This document shows, piece by piece, positions 46,993-58,561 of a stretch of 64,000 nucleotides of DNA. Numbering within the stretch: position 1 is the first letter of the stretch; every line of letters starts with the position of its first letter. Origin of the DNA: Caldicellulosiruptor naganoensis (GTDB lineage Bacteria; Bacillota; Thermoanaerobacteria; Caldicellulosiruptorales; Caldicellulosiruptoraceae). The DNA lies in NCBI RefSeq assembly GCF_026914285.1, contig NZ_CP113864.1, forward strand, positions 843,501 through 907,500, read 5' to 3'. The notes under the pieces are model-generated. The model saw only the letters and a program-made list of their open reading frames with translations. It searched no databases and was not told where the DNA came from. The translations under genes and the position numbers were made by a program.

Positions 46993-47955
46993 CGAAAAGC
47001 ATGTACCGGTTTTCTCTCAAAAATGATTAGGAATAATTATATATTGAAGATTTGTTTACTATGAATACTGAAATAGGAAATTGAATTAAGGGGAGGAGAC
47101 CAGAGTTTTTAGTTAAAAAACTTTGCATATGGTGTCCTCCCGTTTATTTTTTGCATTTGCTGAAATTACGGCGACAATATTCAAAAAACATAAAAATATA
47201 AACATAAACTAAAAGCAGTTAGTGGCATTAAGAAGGTTAACTACAAATATTAACGCTTGTTGCTATATTTGTTCTTTATTCTTTGCAAGCAAAATTATAT
47301 TTTTATATGTTCGTATACATCATTTGAAGTTATCATTGTTTAATTATTATGCACCAAAGTTTGACTTAAAAAATAGAATAAAGATTAAGATTATTACATA
47401 GACCTACTTTTACACAATCATGTTTTTTAGTGAACACCATTTCGTTTGAGAATAGATTTTATTGAATTTTTGGTTATTTTGATACTACATTTTCTTAAAA
47501 GATAGACAAAGATAAGCGCCTATATTCTCATGAAAGCTCTTATTGGTTTTTCAATAATGAGATTTTCGAGGTAAGACGAAAGTTTTTTTGGACTTATCCT
47601 CAGAAATACAATATATAGCTTTTCTTACAGAGTGTTTTTAATATACCTAATATTTTTAGAGGTTTTAAATATGCTTTTGTTATTTTCTAATCTGTCACCT
47701 TTCGAAATACTTCTCTTGCTTTTTCAAAAATTCTTGAGTTCATGGATTTGGTATAACATACACAGGCAACTTTCCTCCCGTCCTGGTAGTTTTTGAATGT
47801 TTCTTTTGAATGGGAGATTATACTTTTTAATTATATTCATGACAGGATGGAGGCAGCCTCAATTATTTTTATAACCTTCTCCTTAGTGTTTTCGCACATT
47901 CTTTCGCTGTGGTAAGTATCTTTACACCTATTCGAGTCATAAAATGAAAAAGTAG
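46993..47955. other. Intergenic region, about 1 kb, no intact gene
   Basis: After the NHL terminator the DNA is AT-rich. On the minus strand around 47700-47940 short runs of codons (such as GGKLPVYVIPN) are broken by many stops, possibly an old gene remnant I cannot name. No RNA gene is seen. Confidence 0.4.
47090..47152 (+). terminator. Terminator after the NHL gene
   Basis: GGGAGGA (47091-47097) pairs with TCCTCCC (47135-47141), with inner pairing AGTTTTT/AAAAACT, then TTTATTTTTT. Confidence 0.8.
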
Positions 47956-47985
47956 TTGACAAATCATTGGTGTTAGCGTTACAAT
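47956..47985 (+). promoter_or_regulatory. Sigma-A promoter for riboswitch 2
   Basis: Consensus -35 TTGACA (47956-47961), 18 nt, -10 TACAAT (47980-47985). Start is expected about 38 nt before the aptamer. Confidence 0.65.
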
Positions 47986-48029
47986 ATTATTGCAATGTGA
48001 AATAAAGAAATTAAAAAATTAAATATGAA

Positions 48030-48133
48030 GTGAGTGGTCGAAAGGGCAAACCTGTCGAAAGGCAGGGGCGCAAAGCCATGGGCCTGTCGGGAGTAAAACT
48101 TCCTATGGTTGCCAGGCTGCCGAAACCTACTCG
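48030..48133 (+). ncRNA. c-di-GMP-I riboswitch (GEMM-I), copy 2
   Basis: The aptamer core from CGAAAGGGCAAACC to GCCAGGCTGCCGAAA matches copy 1 with only one difference that I can see, but P1 (GAGTGG 48032-48037 with CCTACTC 48126-48132) and everything outside it are different. It is followed by a perfect terminator. The next gene on this strand is celA, about 600 bp on. That gene has a closer promoter of its own, so control of celA is possible but not established. Confidence 0.93.
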
Positions 48134-48160
48134 GGCTTAATAGAGGGTTGAGAAAAGGTT

Positions 48161-48194
48161 AAAACGGCGTCTGGCTTGACGCCGTTTTATTTTT
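48161..48194 (+). terminator. Terminator of riboswitch 2 expression platform
   Basis: Perfect 11-bp stem AAAACGGCGTC/GACGCCGTTTT with a six-base loop, then TTTTATTTTT. Confidence 0.92.
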
Positions 48195-48658
48195 GGAATG
48201 AAATTAAAAAATGGTTCATAGGTATATGTTAAAGTATAAAGAAGATAGTAATCTAAAATTTATATAGATTCTTCTGTAACGCTGAAAGAAGCTATCCCCT
48301 AACCCCCTCTTTACAATATTATATATACTTATATATTGGCTGCCGTGCAAAGGCAGCCAATATTAACTTTGTTTAGCTACTGAAAAAAGTTTCTACCACA
48401 TCATAAAGCTATTCAAAAAAATATAACTATCTTTTCTTAACCGATCATATCCATATGAATTCCGTTTAATATCAAATTATTTTGTTGCATTTTTTTGACC
48501 TCCATAGAGCAAAATAATGCAAAATATTAGAAACATATGTGTTATAATTTTGTAATAAAAAGAGTATAAGAAATAAAAGTGTGTATATGGAATGAAAAAT
48601 AGAAATAGCGTATTGCGTTTTTGACAATTAAACAAACAAATTAGACAAAAAAAATCAA
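48195..48658. other. Long leader/intergenic stretch between riboswitch 2 and celA
   Basis: No ORF with a ribosome site. It contains one strong hairpin (48334-48344 with 48352-48362, TATTGGCTGCC/GGCAGCCAATA) lacking a good T-tail. It could be a processing site or second attenuator if transcription passes the riboswitch. Confidence 0.45.
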
Positions 48659-48687
48659 TTGGCATGCACATATTTTGGGTGTATAAT
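48659..48687 (+). promoter_or_regulatory. Sigma-A promoter of celA
   Basis: -35 TTGGCA (48659-48664), 17 nt, perfect -10 TATAAT (48682-48687). The leader would be about 40 nt with AAAGGAGGT before the ATG. Confidence 0.75.
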
Positions 48688-48732
48688 AAAATCGAAAATT
48701 ACAATAAACTGAATAAAGGAGGTTAGAGGTTT

Positions 48733-51700
48733 ATGAAGCGTTACAGAAGAATTATTGCCATGGTTGTAACTTTTATATTTATTTTAGGAATGGTATATGG
48801 GGTTAAACCATGGCAAGAAGCACGGGCTGGTTCGTTTAACTATGGTGAAGCTTTACAAAAAGCTATCATGTTTTACGAATTTCAAATGTCTGGTAAACTT
48901 CCTAATTGGGTACGCAACAATTGGCGTGGCGATTCAGCATTAAAGGATGGTCAAGACAATGGGCTTGATTTAACTGGTGGTTGGTTTGACGCAGGTGATC
49001 ACGTCAAGTTTAACCTTCCAATGTCATACACTGGTACAATGTTGTCATGGGCAGTGTATGAGTACAAAGATGCATTTGTCAAGAGTGGTCAATTGGAACA
49101 TATCTTAAACCAAATCGAATGGGTTAATGACTATTTTGTAAAATGCCATCCAAGCAAATATGTATATTACTACCAGGTTGGAGATGGCAGCAAGGACCAT
49201 GCATGGTGGGGTCCTGCTGAGGTTATGCAAATGGAAAGGCCTTCATTTAAAGTTACACAAAGTAGTCCAGGTTCTGCAGTAGTAGCTGAGACAGCAGCGT
49301 CTTTAGCAGCAGCATCAATTGTATTAAAGGATAGAAATCCAACAAAAGCAGCAACATACTTGCAGCATGCAAAAGATTTATACGAGTTTGCAGAAGTTAC
49401 AAAAAGCGATTCGGGTTACACAGCTGCAAATGGATATTATAATTCATGGAGCGGTTTCTATGATGAACTGTCATGGGCAGCGGTATGGTTGTATTTGGCA
49501 ACAAATGATTCAACGTATTTAACAAAGGCAGAATCATATGTTCAAAACTGGCCCAAAATTTCAGGCAGCAATATAATCGACTACAAGTGGGCTCATTGCT
49601 GGGATGACGTTCATATTGGTGCGGCATTGTTGTTAGCGAAAATTACTGGAAAAGATACTTACAAACAAATTATGGAGAGGCACTTAGATTATTGGACAAC
49701 AGGTTACAATGGGGAAAGAATTAGGTATACTCCAAAAGGATTAGCATGGCTTGATCAATGGGGTTCTTTAAGATATGCAACAACTACAGCGTTTATAGCA
49801 TTTGTTTATAGCGATTGGTCTGGTTGTCCAAGTGGTAAAAAAGAAACATATAGAAAATTTGGAGAAAGCCAAATTGATTATGCATTAGGCTCAACTGGAA
49901 GAAGCTTTGTTGTTGGATTTGGCACAAATCCACCAAAGAGACCTCATCACAGAACTGCTCATAGCTCATGGGCAGACAGTCAGAGTATACCTTCATATCA
50001 TAGACATACATTATATGGAGCGCTTGTTGGTGGTCCAGGCTCTGATGATAGCTATACAGATGACATTAGCAACTATGTGAATAATGAGGTAGCATGTGAT
50101 TACAACGCAGGATTTGTTGGTGCATTGGCAAAGATGTACTTATTGTATGGTGGAAATCCAATACCTGACTTCAAAGCCATTGAAACACCAACAAATGACG
50201 AGTTCTTTGTTGAAGCTGGTATAAATGCTTCTGGAACAAACTTTATTGAAATTAAGGCGATTGTTAATAACCAGAGTGGTTGGCCCGCAAGAGCAACAGA
50301 TAAGCTTAAATTTAGATATTTTGTTGACCTGAGCGAATTAATTAAAGCAGGATATTCACCAAATCAATTAACCTTGAGCACCAATTATAATCAAGGTGCA
50401 AAAGTAAGTGGACCTTATGTATGGGATGCTAGCAAAAATATATACTACATTTTAGTAGACTTTACTGGCACATTGATTTATCCAGGTGGTCAAGACAAAT
50501 ATAAGAAAGAAGTTCAATTCAGAATTGCAGCACCACAGAATGTACAGTGGGATAATTCTAACGACTATTCATTCCAGGATATAAAAGGAGTTACAAGTGG
50601 TTCAGTTGTTAAAACTAAATATATTCCACTTTATGATGGAGATGTAAAAGTATGGGGTGAGGAACCAGGAACTTCTGGAACAACTCCAACTCCAACACCT
50701 ACAGTAACTGCTACACCAACCCCAACACCAACAGCAACATCAAGACCTACACCTACACCTACACCAACGCCTACACCTACACCTACACCAACACCAACAG
50801 TAACAACAACTCCAACACCGACCCCGACACCGACAGTAACAGCAACCCCAACACCGACACCGACACCTGTTAGCACACCTGCGACAAGCGGGCAGATAAA
50901 GGTACTGTATGCTAACAAGGAGACAAACAGCACGACAAACACGATAAGGCCATGGTTGAAGGTAGTGAACACGGGAAGCAGTAGCATAGATTTGAGCAGG
51001 GTAACGATAAGGTACTGGTACACGGTAGATGGAGACAAGGCACAGAGTGCGATATCAGACTGGGCACAGATAGGAGCAAGCAATGTAACATTCAAGTTTG
51101 TGAAGCTGAGCAGTAGCGTAAGTGGAGCGGACTATTACTTGGAGATAGGATTTAAGAGCGGAGCGGGGCAGTTGCAGCCTGGGAAGGACACAGGGGAGAT
51201 ACAGATAAGGTTTAACAAGAGTGACTGGAGCAATTACAATCAGGGGAATGACTGGTCATGGTTGCAGAGCATGACGAGTTATGGAGAGAATATGAAGGTA
51301 ACGGCGTATATAGATGGAGTGCTGGTATGGGGTCAGGAGCCGAGTGGAGCGACACCTGCACCGACCCCAACACCGACACCGACAGTAACAGCAACCCCAA
51401 CACCGACACCGACACCTGTTAGCACACCTGCGACAAGCGGGCAGATAAAGGTACTGTATGCTAACAAGGAGACAAACAGCACGACAAACACGATAAGGCC
51501 ATGGTTGAAGGTAGTGAACACGGGAAGCAGTAGCATAGATTTGAGCAGGGTAACGATAAGGTACTGGTACACGGTAGATGGAGACAAGGCACAGAGTGCG
51601 ATATCAGATTGGGCACAGATAGGAGCAAGCAATGTAACATTCAAGTTTGTGAAGCTGAGCAGTAGCGTAAGTGGAGCGGACTATTACTTGGAGATAGGAT

Positions 51701-53982
51701 TTAAGAGCGGAGCGGGGCAGTTGCAGCCTGGTAAAGACACAGGGGAGATACAGATAAGGTTTAACAAGAGTGACTGGAGCAATTACAATCAGGGGAATGA
51801 CTGGTCATGGTTGCAGAGCATGACGAGTTATGGAGAGAATATGAAGGTAACGGCGTATATAGATGGAGTGCTGGTATGGGGTCAGGAGCCGAGTGGAGCG
51901 ACACCTGCACCGACCCCAACACCGACACCGACAGTAACAGCAACCCCAACACCGACACCGACACCAGCACCGACACCGACACCGACACCGACACCAACAC
52001 CAACACCAACACCAACACCGACGGTAACACCGACGCCGACCCCGACGCAGACAGTTGCGCCTACACCGACGCCGAGCAGCACACCGAGCGGGCTTGGCGA
52101 ATATGGGCAGAGGTTTATGTGGTTATGGAACAAGATACATGATCCTGCGAACGGGTATTTTAACCAGGATGGGATACCATATCATTCGGTAGAGACATTG
52201 ATATGCGAAGCACCTGATTATGGTCATTTGACCACGAGTGAAGCATTTTCGTACTATGTATGGCTTGAGGCAGTGTATGGGAAGTTAACAGGTGATTGGA
52301 GCAAGTTTAAGACGGCATGGGACACATTAGAGAAGTATATGATACCGTCAGCGGAAGATCAGCCGATGAGGACATATGATCCTAACAAGCCAGCGACGTA
52401 TGCAGGTGAGTGGGAGACACCGGACAAGTATCCATCGCCGCTTGAGTTTAATGTACCTGTTGGCAAAGACCCGTTGCATAATGAGCTTGTGAGCACATAT
52501 GGTAGCACATTGATGTATGGTATGCACTGGTTGATGGACGTAGACAACTGGTATGGATATGGCAAGAGAGGGGACGGAGTGAGCCGTGCATCATTTATCA
52601 ACACGTTCCAGAGAGGGCCTGAGGAGTCTGTATGGGAGACTGTACCGCATCCGAGCTGGGAGGACTTCAAGTGGGGCGGACCGAATGGATTTTTAGATCT
52701 GTTTATTAAGGATCAGAACTATTCGAAGCAGTGGAGATACACGAATGCACCTGATGCGGATGCGAGAGCTATTCAGGCTACTTACTGGGCGAAGGTATGG
52801 GCGAAGGAGCAAGGTAAGTTTAATGAGATAAGCAGCTATGTAGCGAAGGCAGCGAAGATGGGTGACTATTTGAGGTATGCGATGTTTGACAAGTATTTCA
52901 AGCCATTAGGATGTCAGGACAAGAATGCGGCTGGAGGAACAGGGTATGACAGTGCACATTATCTGTTATCATGGTATTATGCATGGGGCGGAGCATTGGA
53001 TGGAGCATGGTCATGGAAGATAGGTTGCAGCCATGTGCACTTTGGATATCAGAATCCGATGGCTGCATGGGCATTAGCGAATGATAGTGATATGAAGCCG
53101 AAGTCACCGAACGGAGCGAGTGACTGGGCGAAGAGTTTGAAGAGGCAGATAGAATTTTACAGGTGGTTGCAGTCAGCGGAGGGAGCGATAGCAGGAGGCG
53201 CGACAAATTCATGGAATGGCAGGTACGAGAAATATCCGGCAGGTACAGCGACATTTTATGGAATGGCGTATGACCCGAACCCGGTATATCGAGATCCTGG
53301 CAGCAACACATGGTTTGGATTCCAGGCATGGTCGATGCAGAGGGTAGCGGAGTATTACTATGTGACAGGAGATAAGGAGGCAGGTGCACTGCTTGAGAAG
53401 TGGGTAAGCTGGATAAAGAGTGTAGTGAAGTTGAACAGTGATGGTACATTTGCGATACCATCGACGCTTGATTGGAGTGGGCAGCCAGACACATGGAATG
53501 GGACATATACAGGTAATCCGAACTTGCATGTGAAGGTAGTAGATTATGGTACGGATTTAGGAATAACGGCATCACTTGCGAATGCACTACTTTATTACAG
53601 TGCAGGGACGAAGAAGTATGGGGTATTTGATGAGGAAGCGAAGAATTTAGCGAAGGAATTGCTGGACAGGATGTGGAAGTTGTACAGGGATGACAAGGGA
53701 TTGTCAGCGCCAGAGAAGAGAGCGGACTACAAGAGATTTTTTGAGCAAGAGGTATACATTCCGGCAGGATGGACAGGGAAGATGCCGAATGGAGATGTAA
53801 TAAAGAGTGGAGTTAAGTTTATAGACATAAGGAGCAAGTACAAACAAGATCCTGATTGGCCGAAGTTAGAGGCGGCATACAAGTCAGGGCAGGTACCGGA
53901 GTTCAGATATCACAGGTTCTGGGCACAGTGCGACATAGCAATTGCTAATGCAACATATGAAATTCTGTTCGGCAATCAATAA
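48733..53982 (+). CDS. celA: CelA-type cellulase: GH9-CBM3c-CBM3b-CBM3b-GH48
   Basis: A 1749-residue secreted enzyme for crystalline cellulose. Signal peptide ~1-32. GH9 processive endoglucanase ~34-480 (Asp86/Asp89 in [10 protein letters not shown], acid Glu452 in [11 protein letters not shown]). CBM3c ~490-640, which assists GH9. Pro/Thr linker ~650-715. CBM3b ~717-872, linker, CBM3b ~900-1055, linker, then GH48 reducing-end cellobiohydrolase ~1120-1749 (acid Glu1170 in [11 protein letters not shown]). The order equals CelA of C. bescii, the main cellulase of that organism. The GH9 module is AT-rich, while CBM3b/GH48 use clearly more GC-ending codons. Own promoter upstream; first gene of the glucan-degradation locus. 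Confidence 0.97.
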   Translation: MKRYRRIIAMVVTFIFILGMVYGVKPWQEARAGSFNYGEALQKAIMFYEFQMSGKLPNWVRNNWRGDSALKDGQDNGLDLTGGWFDAGDHVKFNLPMSYTGTMLSWAVYEYKDAFVKSGQLEHILNQIEWVNDYFVKCHPSKYVYYYQVGDGSKDHAWWGPAEVMQMERPSFKVTQSSPGSAVVAETAASLAAASIVLKDRNPTKAATYLQHAKDLYEFAEVTKSDSGYTAANGYYNSWSGFYDELSWAAVWLYLATNDSTYLTKAESYVQNWPKISGSNIIDYKWAHCWDDVHIGAALLLAKITGKDTYKQIMERHLDYWTTGYNGERIRYTPKGLAWLDQWGSLRYATTTAFIAFVYSDWSGCPSGKKETYRKFGESQIDYALGSTGRSFVVGFGTNPPKRPHHRTAHSSWADSQSIPSYHRHTLYGALVGGPGSDDSYTDDISNYVNNEVACDYNAGFVGALAKMYLLYGGNPIPDFKAIETPTNDEFFVEAGINASGTNFIEIKAIVNNQSGWPARATDKLKFRYFVDLSELIKAGYSPNQLTLSTNYNQGAKVSGPYVWDASKNIYYILVDFTGTLIYPGGQDKYKKEVQFRIAAPQNVQWDNSNDYSFQDIKGVTSGSVVKTKYIPLYDGDVKVWGEEPGTSGTTPTPTPTVTATPTPTPTATSRPTPTPTPTPTPTPTPTPTVTTTPTPTPTPTVTATPTPTPTPVSTPATSGQIKVLYANKETNSTTNTIRPWLKVVNTGSSSIDLSRVTIRYWYTVDGDKAQSAISDWAQIGASNVTFKFVKLSSSVSGADYYLEIGFKSGAGQLQPGKDTGEIQIRFNKSDWSNYNQGNDWSWLQSMTSYGENMKVTAYIDGVLVWGQEPSGATPAPTPTPTPTVTATPTPTPTPVSTPATSGQIKVLYANKETNSTTNTIRPWLKVVNTGSSSIDLSRVTIRYWYTVDGDKAQSAISDWAQIGASNVTFKFVKLSSSVSGADYYLEIGFKSGAGQLQPGKDTGEIQIRFNKSDWSNYNQGNDWSWLQSMTSYGENMKVTAYIDGVLVWGQEPSGATPAPTPTPTPTVTATPTPTPTPAPTPTPTPTPTPTPTPTPTVTPTPTPTQTVAPTPTPSSTPSGLGEYGQRFMWLWNKIHDPANGYFNQDGIPYHSVETLICEAPDYGHLTTSEAFSYYVWLEAVYGKLTGDWSKFKTAWDTLEKYMIPSAEDQPMRTYDPNKPATYAGEWETPDKYPSPLEFNVPVGKDPLHNELVSTYGSTLMYGMHWLMDVDNWYGYGKRGDGVSRASFINTFQRGPEESVWETVPHPSWEDFKWGGPNGFLDLFIKDQNYSKQWRYTNAPDADARAIQATYWAKVWAKEQGKFNEISSYVAKAAKMGDYLRYAMFDKYFKPLGCQDKNAAGGTGYDSAHYLLSWYYAWGGALDGAWSWKIGCSHVHFGYQNPMAAWALANDSDMKPKSPNGASDWAKSLKRQIEFYRWLQSAEGAIAGGATNSWNGRYEKYPAGTATFYGMAYDPNPVYRDPGSNTWFGFQAWSMQRVAEYYYVTGDKEAGALLEKWVSWIKSVVKLNSDGTFAIPSTLDWSGQPDTWNGTYTGNPNLHVKVVDYGTDLGITASLANALLYYSAGTKKYGVFDEEAKNLAKELLDRMWKLYRDDKGLSAPEKRADYKRFFEQEVYIPAGWTGKMPNGDVIKSGVKFIDIRSKYKQDPDWPKLEAAYKSGQVPEFRYHRFWAQCDIAIANATYEILFGNQ
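50881..51350 (+). repeat. CBM3b module copy A (470 bp)
   Basis: First of six near-identical 470-bp units coding a cellulose-binding CBM3b (starts [14 protein letters not shown], ends WGQEPSGA). The identity includes synonymous positions. Confidence 0.95.
51430..51899 (+). repeat. CBM3b module copy B (470 bp)
   Basis: Second copy in celA. It differs from copy A only at scattered bases, such as GGTAAAGAC for GGGAAGGAC. Confidence 0.95.
52003..53979 (+). repeat. GH48 block, copy 1
   Basis: Linker end plus GH48 module, matching 61748-63724 base for base apart from roughly ten substitutions, at a constant offset of 9745 with no indels. Confidence 0.95.
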
Positions 53983-54000
53983 TAAGTAGGTAAATGAAAA

Positions 54001-54046
54001 TTTAGCGGGGTAGCACATCTATAGGTATAGTGTGCTGCCTCGCTAA
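54001..54046 (+). terminator. Stem-loop after celA
   Basis: A long stem (TTTAGCGGGGTAGCACA with TGTGCTGCCTCGCTAAA, with wobble pairs) but a poor T-tail. It may protect the celA 3' end or be a weak terminator. Confidence 0.6.
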
Positions 54047-54133
54047 AATCCTGTATAGAGGTGTTCAAAAAATAGTACAAAAAATAAAGAAGTATAATGG
54101 CATAAATGCATAAAAAAGAGGGAGTTAGGTTTT

Positions 54134-57100
54134 ATGATAAGAGTAAAAACAAAAATAGGAAAGAAATGGTTGAGCATACTATGTACAGTTGTTTTTTTAT
54201 TGAACATTTTGTTTATAGCAAATGTAACGAATTTACCCAAAGTTAATGCGGCTACATCTAATGATGGAGTAGTGAAGATAGACACAAGCACGTTAATAGG
54301 AACCAATCACGCACATTGCTGGTACAGAGATAAACTGGAGACGGCATTGCGAGGAATAAGGTCATGGGGTATGAACTCTGTGAGGGTAGTGCTAAGTAAT
54401 GGTTACCGATGGACGAAGATACCAGCAAGTGAAGTAGCAAATATTATATCATTATCAAGAAGTCTTGGGTTCAGAGCTATAGTATTAGAAGTTCACGACA
54501 CGACAGGATATGGTGAGGACGGGGCAGCATGTTCATTGGCGCAAGCAGTGGAATATTGGAAGGAGATAAAGAGTGTATTAGACGGTAACGAAGATTTTGT
54601 AATTATAAACATTGGTAATGAGCCGTATGGGAACAATAACTATCAAAACTGGGTTAATGACACAAAGAATGCTATAAAAGCGCTGAGGGATGCGGGATTC
54701 AAGCACATGATAATGGTGGATGCGCCGAACTGGGGTCAGGATTGGTCTAATACTATGAGAGACAATGCTCAGAGCATAATGGAAGCAGATCCGCTGCGCA
54801 ATTTGGTATTTTCGATTCATATGTACGGTGTATACAATACAGCAAGCAAGGTAGAAGAATATATCAAGTCATTTGTGGAGAAAGGGCTGCCATTGGTTAT
54901 TGGGGAATTTGGGCATCAGCATACAGATGGTGATCCTGACGAGGAAGCTATTGTCAGGTATGCAAAACAATACAAGATAGGACTTTTTAGCTGGTCTTGG
55001 TGTGGCAATTCAAGCTATGTAGGGTACTTGGACATGGTAAACAATTGGGACCCCAATAATCCAACTCCATGGGGACAATGGTATAAAACCAATGCAATTG
55101 GTACATCTTCTACACCAACACCTACGCCGACAGTAACTCCGACCCCGACCCCGACAGTAACAGTAACAGCAACCCCGACCCCGACACCGACACCTGTTAG
55201 CACACCTGCGACAAGCGGACAGATAAAGGTACTGTATGCTAACAAGGAGACAAACAGCACGACAAACACGATAAGGCCATGGTTGAAGGTAGTAAATAGT
55301 GGTAGCAGTGCGATAGATTTGAGCAGGGTAACGATAAGGTACTGGTACACGGTGGATGGAGACAAGGCACAGAGTGCGGTATCAGATTGGGCACAGATAG
55401 GAGCAAGCAATGTAACATTCAAGTTTGTGAAGCTGAGCAGTAGCGTAAATGGAGCGGACTATTACTTGGAGATAGGATTTAAGAGTGGAGCGGGGCAGTT
55501 GCAGCCTGGGAAGGACACAGGGGAGATACAGATAAGGTTTAACAAGAGTGACTGGAGCAATTACAATCAGGGGAATGACTGGTCATGGTTGCAGAGCATG
55601 ACGAGTTATGGAGAGAATATGAAGGTAACGGCGTATATAGATGGGGTGCTGGTATGGGGTCAGGAGCCGAGTGGAGCGACACCTGCACCGACAGTGACGG
55701 TTGCACCGACACCAACACCGACACCGACAGTAACAGCAACCCCGACCCCGACACCGACACCTGTTAGCACACCTGCGACAAGCGGACAGATAAAGGTACT
55801 GTATGCTAACAAGGAGACAAACAGCACGACAAACACGATAAGGCCATGGTTGAAGGTAGTGAACACGGGAAGCAGTAGCATAGATTTGAGCAGGGTAACG
55901 ATAAGGTACTGGTACACGGTAGATGGAGACAAGGCACAGAGTGCGGTATCAGATTGGGCACAGATAGGGGCAAGCAATGTAACATTCAAGTTTGTGAAGC
56001 TGAGCAGTAGCGTAAGTGGAGCGGACTATTACTTGGAGATAGGATTTAAGAGTGGAGCGGGGCAGTTGCAGCCTGGGAAGGACACAGGGGAGATACAGAT
56101 AAGGTTTAACAAGAGTGACTGGAGCAATTACAATCAGGGGAATGACTGGTCATGGTTGCAGAGCATGACGAGTTATGGAGAGAATATGAAGGTAACGGCG
56201 TATATAGATGGGGTGCTGGTATGGGGTCAGGAGCCGAGTGGAGCGACACCTGCGCCGACAGTGACGGTTGCACCGACACCAACACCGACAGTGACACCTG
56301 CGCCGACAGTAACAGTAACACCAACTCCAACGCCAACACTGACCCCTACACCGACACCAACAGTAACACCATTACCGACAATATCGCCATCTCCATCTGT
56401 TGTTGAAATTACAATAAATACAAATGCAGGAAGAACGCAAATTAGCCCGTATATATATGGTGCAAACCAAGATATTGAGGGGGTTGTGCACCCAGCAAGA
56501 AGATTAGGTGGAAATAGACTAACAGGATATAATTGGGAAAACAATTTCTCAAATGCAGGGAATGATTGGTATCATTCAAGTGATGACTATTTATGCTGGA
56601 GTATGGGAATTTCAGGTGAAGATGCAAAGGTTCCAGCAGCAGTGGTATCTAAATTTCATGAGTATTCCCTTAAAAACAATGCTTATTCTGCTGTAACTTT
56701 GCAAATGGCAGGATATGTGTCAAAAGATAATTATGGGACAGTTAGTGAAAATGAAACAGCTCCATCTAATAGGTGGGCAGAAGTGAAATTTAAAAAAGAT
56801 GCTCCACTATCTTTAAATCCAGACTTGAATGATAACTTTGTTTATATGGATGAGTTCATAAATTATTTGATCAACAAATACGGAACGGCTTCTTCACCTA
56901 CCGGGATAAAAGGATATATACTTGATAATGAGCCTGATTTGTGGGCATCAACACATCCACGCATACATCCTAATAAAGTATTATGCAAAGAGCTGATTGA
57001 TAAATCTGTTGAACTTGCAAAAGTTATAAAAACCCTTGATCCTTCAGCTGAAGTTTTTGGATATGCATCATATGGGTTTATGGGTTATTATAGTTTACAG

Positions 57101-57952
57101 GATGCCCCTGATTGGAATCAGGTTAAAGGAGAACACAGATGGTTTATTAGCTGGTATCTTGAACAGATGAAAAAGGCATCAGACAGTTTTGGCAAAAGAC
57201 TATTGGATGTGCTTGATTTACATTGGTATCCAGAAGCACGAGGCAATAACATTCGCATATGCTTTGATGGTGAAAATGACACTTCAAAAGAAGTTGCTAT
57301 AGCTAGGATGCAAGCACCGAGAACACTATGGGACCCGACATATAAAACATCAGTGAAAGGACAAATTACGGCTGGCGAGAACAGCTGGATAAACCAGTGG
57401 TTTTCAGATTATCTGCCAATTATACCAAACATAAAAGCGGACATTGAAAAATATTTTCCTGGTACTAAATTGGCTATAAGCGAGTTTGACTATGGCGGGC
57501 GAAATCATATTTCTGGTGGCATAGCCTTAGCAGATGTACTTGGTATATTTGGTAAGTATGGGGTGTACTTTGCGGCAAGATGGGGCGATTCTGGTAGTTA
57601 TGCAGCAGCTGCATATAACATTTATCTTAATTATGATGGAAAAGGTTCAAAATATGGCAATACAAATGTAAGTGCAAATACGAGTGATGTTGAAAATGTG
57701 CCAGTTTATGCCTCAATAAATGGACAGGATGATTCTGAGCTTCATATTATACTAATAAACAGAAACTATGATCAAAAATTACAAGTCAAAATAAGCATAA
57801 CAAGCACAACGAAATATACAAAAGCAGAAATATATGGGTTTGACAGTTACAGCCCTGCTGTAAGGAAGATGGGGAATATAGATAATATTGAGAACAATAT
57901 ATTTACACTTGAAGTTCCAAATTTAACGGTGTATCACATAGTATTACGTTAG
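54134..57952 (+). CDS. GH5-CBM3-CBM3-GH44 bifunctional mannanase/endoglucanase
   Basis: A 1272-residue secreted enzyme. Signal ~1-40. GH5 ~42-330 with acid/base Glu163 (NIGNEPYG) and nucleophile Glu258 (VIGEFGH); this sequence type is the beta-mannanase subfamily GH5_8. Then CBM3b ~359-515 and ~548-704 with Pro/Thr linkers. GH44 ~755-1272 has acid/base Glu933 ([10 protein letters not shown]) and nucleophile Glu1117 (AISEFDYGG), giving xyloglucan/cellulose endo-activity. The same architecture is known in C. bescii next to celA. ATG 54134 follows GAGGGAG. The GH44 part is AT-rich and the CBM3s are not. Substrates complement CelA: mannan and glucan around cellulose fibres. Confidence 0.95.
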   Translation: MIRVKTKIGKKWLSILCTVVFLLNILFIANVTNLPKVNAATSNDGVVKIDTSTLIGTNHAHCWYRDKLETALRGIRSWGMNSVRVVLSNGYRWTKIPASEVANIISLSRSLGFRAIVLEVHDTTGYGEDGAACSLAQAVEYWKEIKSVLDGNEDFVIINIGNEPYGNNNYQNWVNDTKNAIKALRDAGFKHMIMVDAPNWGQDWSNTMRDNAQSIMEADPLRNLVFSIHMYGVYNTASKVEEYIKSFVEKGLPLVIGEFGHQHTDGDPDEEAIVRYAKQYKIGLFSWSWCGNSSYVGYLDMVNNWDPNNPTPWGQWYKTNAIGTSSTPTPTPTVTPTPTPTVTVTATPTPTPTPVSTPATSGQIKVLYANKETNSTTNTIRPWLKVVNSGSSAIDLSRVTIRYWYTVDGDKAQSAVSDWAQIGASNVTFKFVKLSSSVNGADYYLEIGFKSGAGQLQPGKDTGEIQIRFNKSDWSNYNQGNDWSWLQSMTSYGENMKVTAYIDGVLVWGQEPSGATPAPTVTVAPTPTPTPTVTATPTPTPTPVSTPATSGQIKVLYANKETNSTTNTIRPWLKVVNTGSSSIDLSRVTIRYWYTVDGDKAQSAVSDWAQIGASNVTFKFVKLSSSVSGADYYLEIGFKSGAGQLQPGKDTGEIQIRFNKSDWSNYNQGNDWSWLQSMTSYGENMKVTAYIDGVLVWGQEPSGATPAPTVTVAPTPTPTVTPAPTVTVTPTPTPTLTPTPTPTVTPLPTISPSPSVVEITINTNAGRTQISPYIYGANQDIEGVVHPARRLGGNRLTGYNWENNFSNAGNDWYHSSDDYLCWSMGISGEDAKVPAAVVSKFHEYSLKNNAYSAVTLQMAGYVSKDNYGTVSENETAPSNRWAEVKFKKDAPLSLNPDLNDNFVYMDEFINYLINKYGTASSPTGIKGYILDNEPDLWASTHPRIHPNKVLCKELIDKSVELAKVIKTLDPSAEVFGYASYGFMGYYSLQDAPDWNQVKGEHRWFISWYLEQMKKASDSFGKRLLDVLDLHWYPEARGNNIRICFDGENDTSKEVAIARMQAPRTLWDPTYKTSVKGQITAGENSWINQWFSDYLPIIPNIKADIEKYFPGTKLAISEFDYGGRNHISGGIALADVLGIFGKYGVYFAARWGDSGSYAAAAYNIYLNYDGKGSKYGNTNVSANTSDVENVPVYASINGQDDSELHIILINRNYDQKLQVKISITSTTKYTKAEIYGFDSYSPAVRKMGNIDNIENNIFTLEVPNLTVYHIVLR
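55208..55677 (+). repeat. CBM3b module copy C (470 bp)
   Basis: Near-identical to A and B. It carries a short diverged patch near 55291-55315 ([10 protein letters not shown] instead of [10 protein letters not shown]). Confidence 0.95.
55775..56244 (+). repeat. CBM3b module copy D (470 bp)
   Basis: Same 470-bp unit, lacking the diverged patch of copy C. Confidence 0.95.
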
Positions 57953-58561
57953 ATTTCAATGTAAGCATAATAAGGATACGAAATTATGCTAAAAATTCAT
58001 AGGGAATTTGGTTTTTATGAGGGCTCTGGTGTAATGCCAAAGTGGCAATTGATGTTGTAACTTTGTGTTTAAGAATTGTGTCAAATATGTTGATAGTATT
58101 TTTGTACAGAGGTTGAAATATTTTAAATGAGTATTGACATTTTAAATAGACTGAGAGTATAAATGTGAAGCTTTAAAATTTGGGAAAAAGAGTGATAACT
58201 TCAAAGTAAGGTTTTTAAAATTAGATACTGTGGAAGAAAAAGCTTTAACTGAGTTTTTAATGATGAACAATTTCTATAAAGTCAATGTACCACATATGGT
58301 ATATGTAAGATTAACATAAGAAAAGAGGTTTAAATAAAAGTCGGAAAATATTTAGGTTTACGCTGCTCGATGTGATGTAAGACTTTCGGCAGCACCAGAG
58401 CCTTTGTTTAAAGTTTTGCTCATATTAAGAATTTCGTAATTACAAATAAGCTTTCAAAAAATGGTAACATAAAGTGTCAAAATTGAACAACTAAATAGTG
58501 TCGCCAATTTGTTTTCGACAGAATGTAAAATTAAAAATTTAAAAATAAGAAGAGGAGGTTA
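57953..58561. other. Intergenic region with inverted-repeat pair
   Basis: No gene seen. GGCTCTGGTG (58023-58032) and CACCAGAGCC (58393-58402) form a perfect 10-bp inverted repeat 360 bp apart, enclosing AT-rich DNA. It may be the ends of a small non-autonomous element or IS remnant. I saw no clear target duplication. Confidence 0.4.

Noticed and set aside
48477-48671. Minus-strand 64-residue ORF upstream of celA
   Set aside because: It overlaps the celA promoter, has a Phe/Ile/Cys-rich random composition and no ribosome site.
50680-50880. Short tandem repeats in linkers resembling a repeat array
   Set aside because: They are Pro-Thr codon repeats within open frames, with no spacer structure, so not a CRISPR array.
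50631-51095. Long minus-strand ORFs over CBM3 modules and Pro/Thr linkers, repeated in each copy (also at 51333, 55015, 55660, 59665, 60265)
   Set aside because: They are Gly/Val-repeat shadows of the period-6 linker codons and of the GC-richer module sequence. They lack ribosome sites and recur only because the modules recur.
52898-53587. 229-residue minus-strand ORF inside GH48 (and its copy at 62643-63332)
   Set aside because: It is the antisense shadow of the strongly coding GH48 module, Ser/His/Pro-rich and without a start signal.
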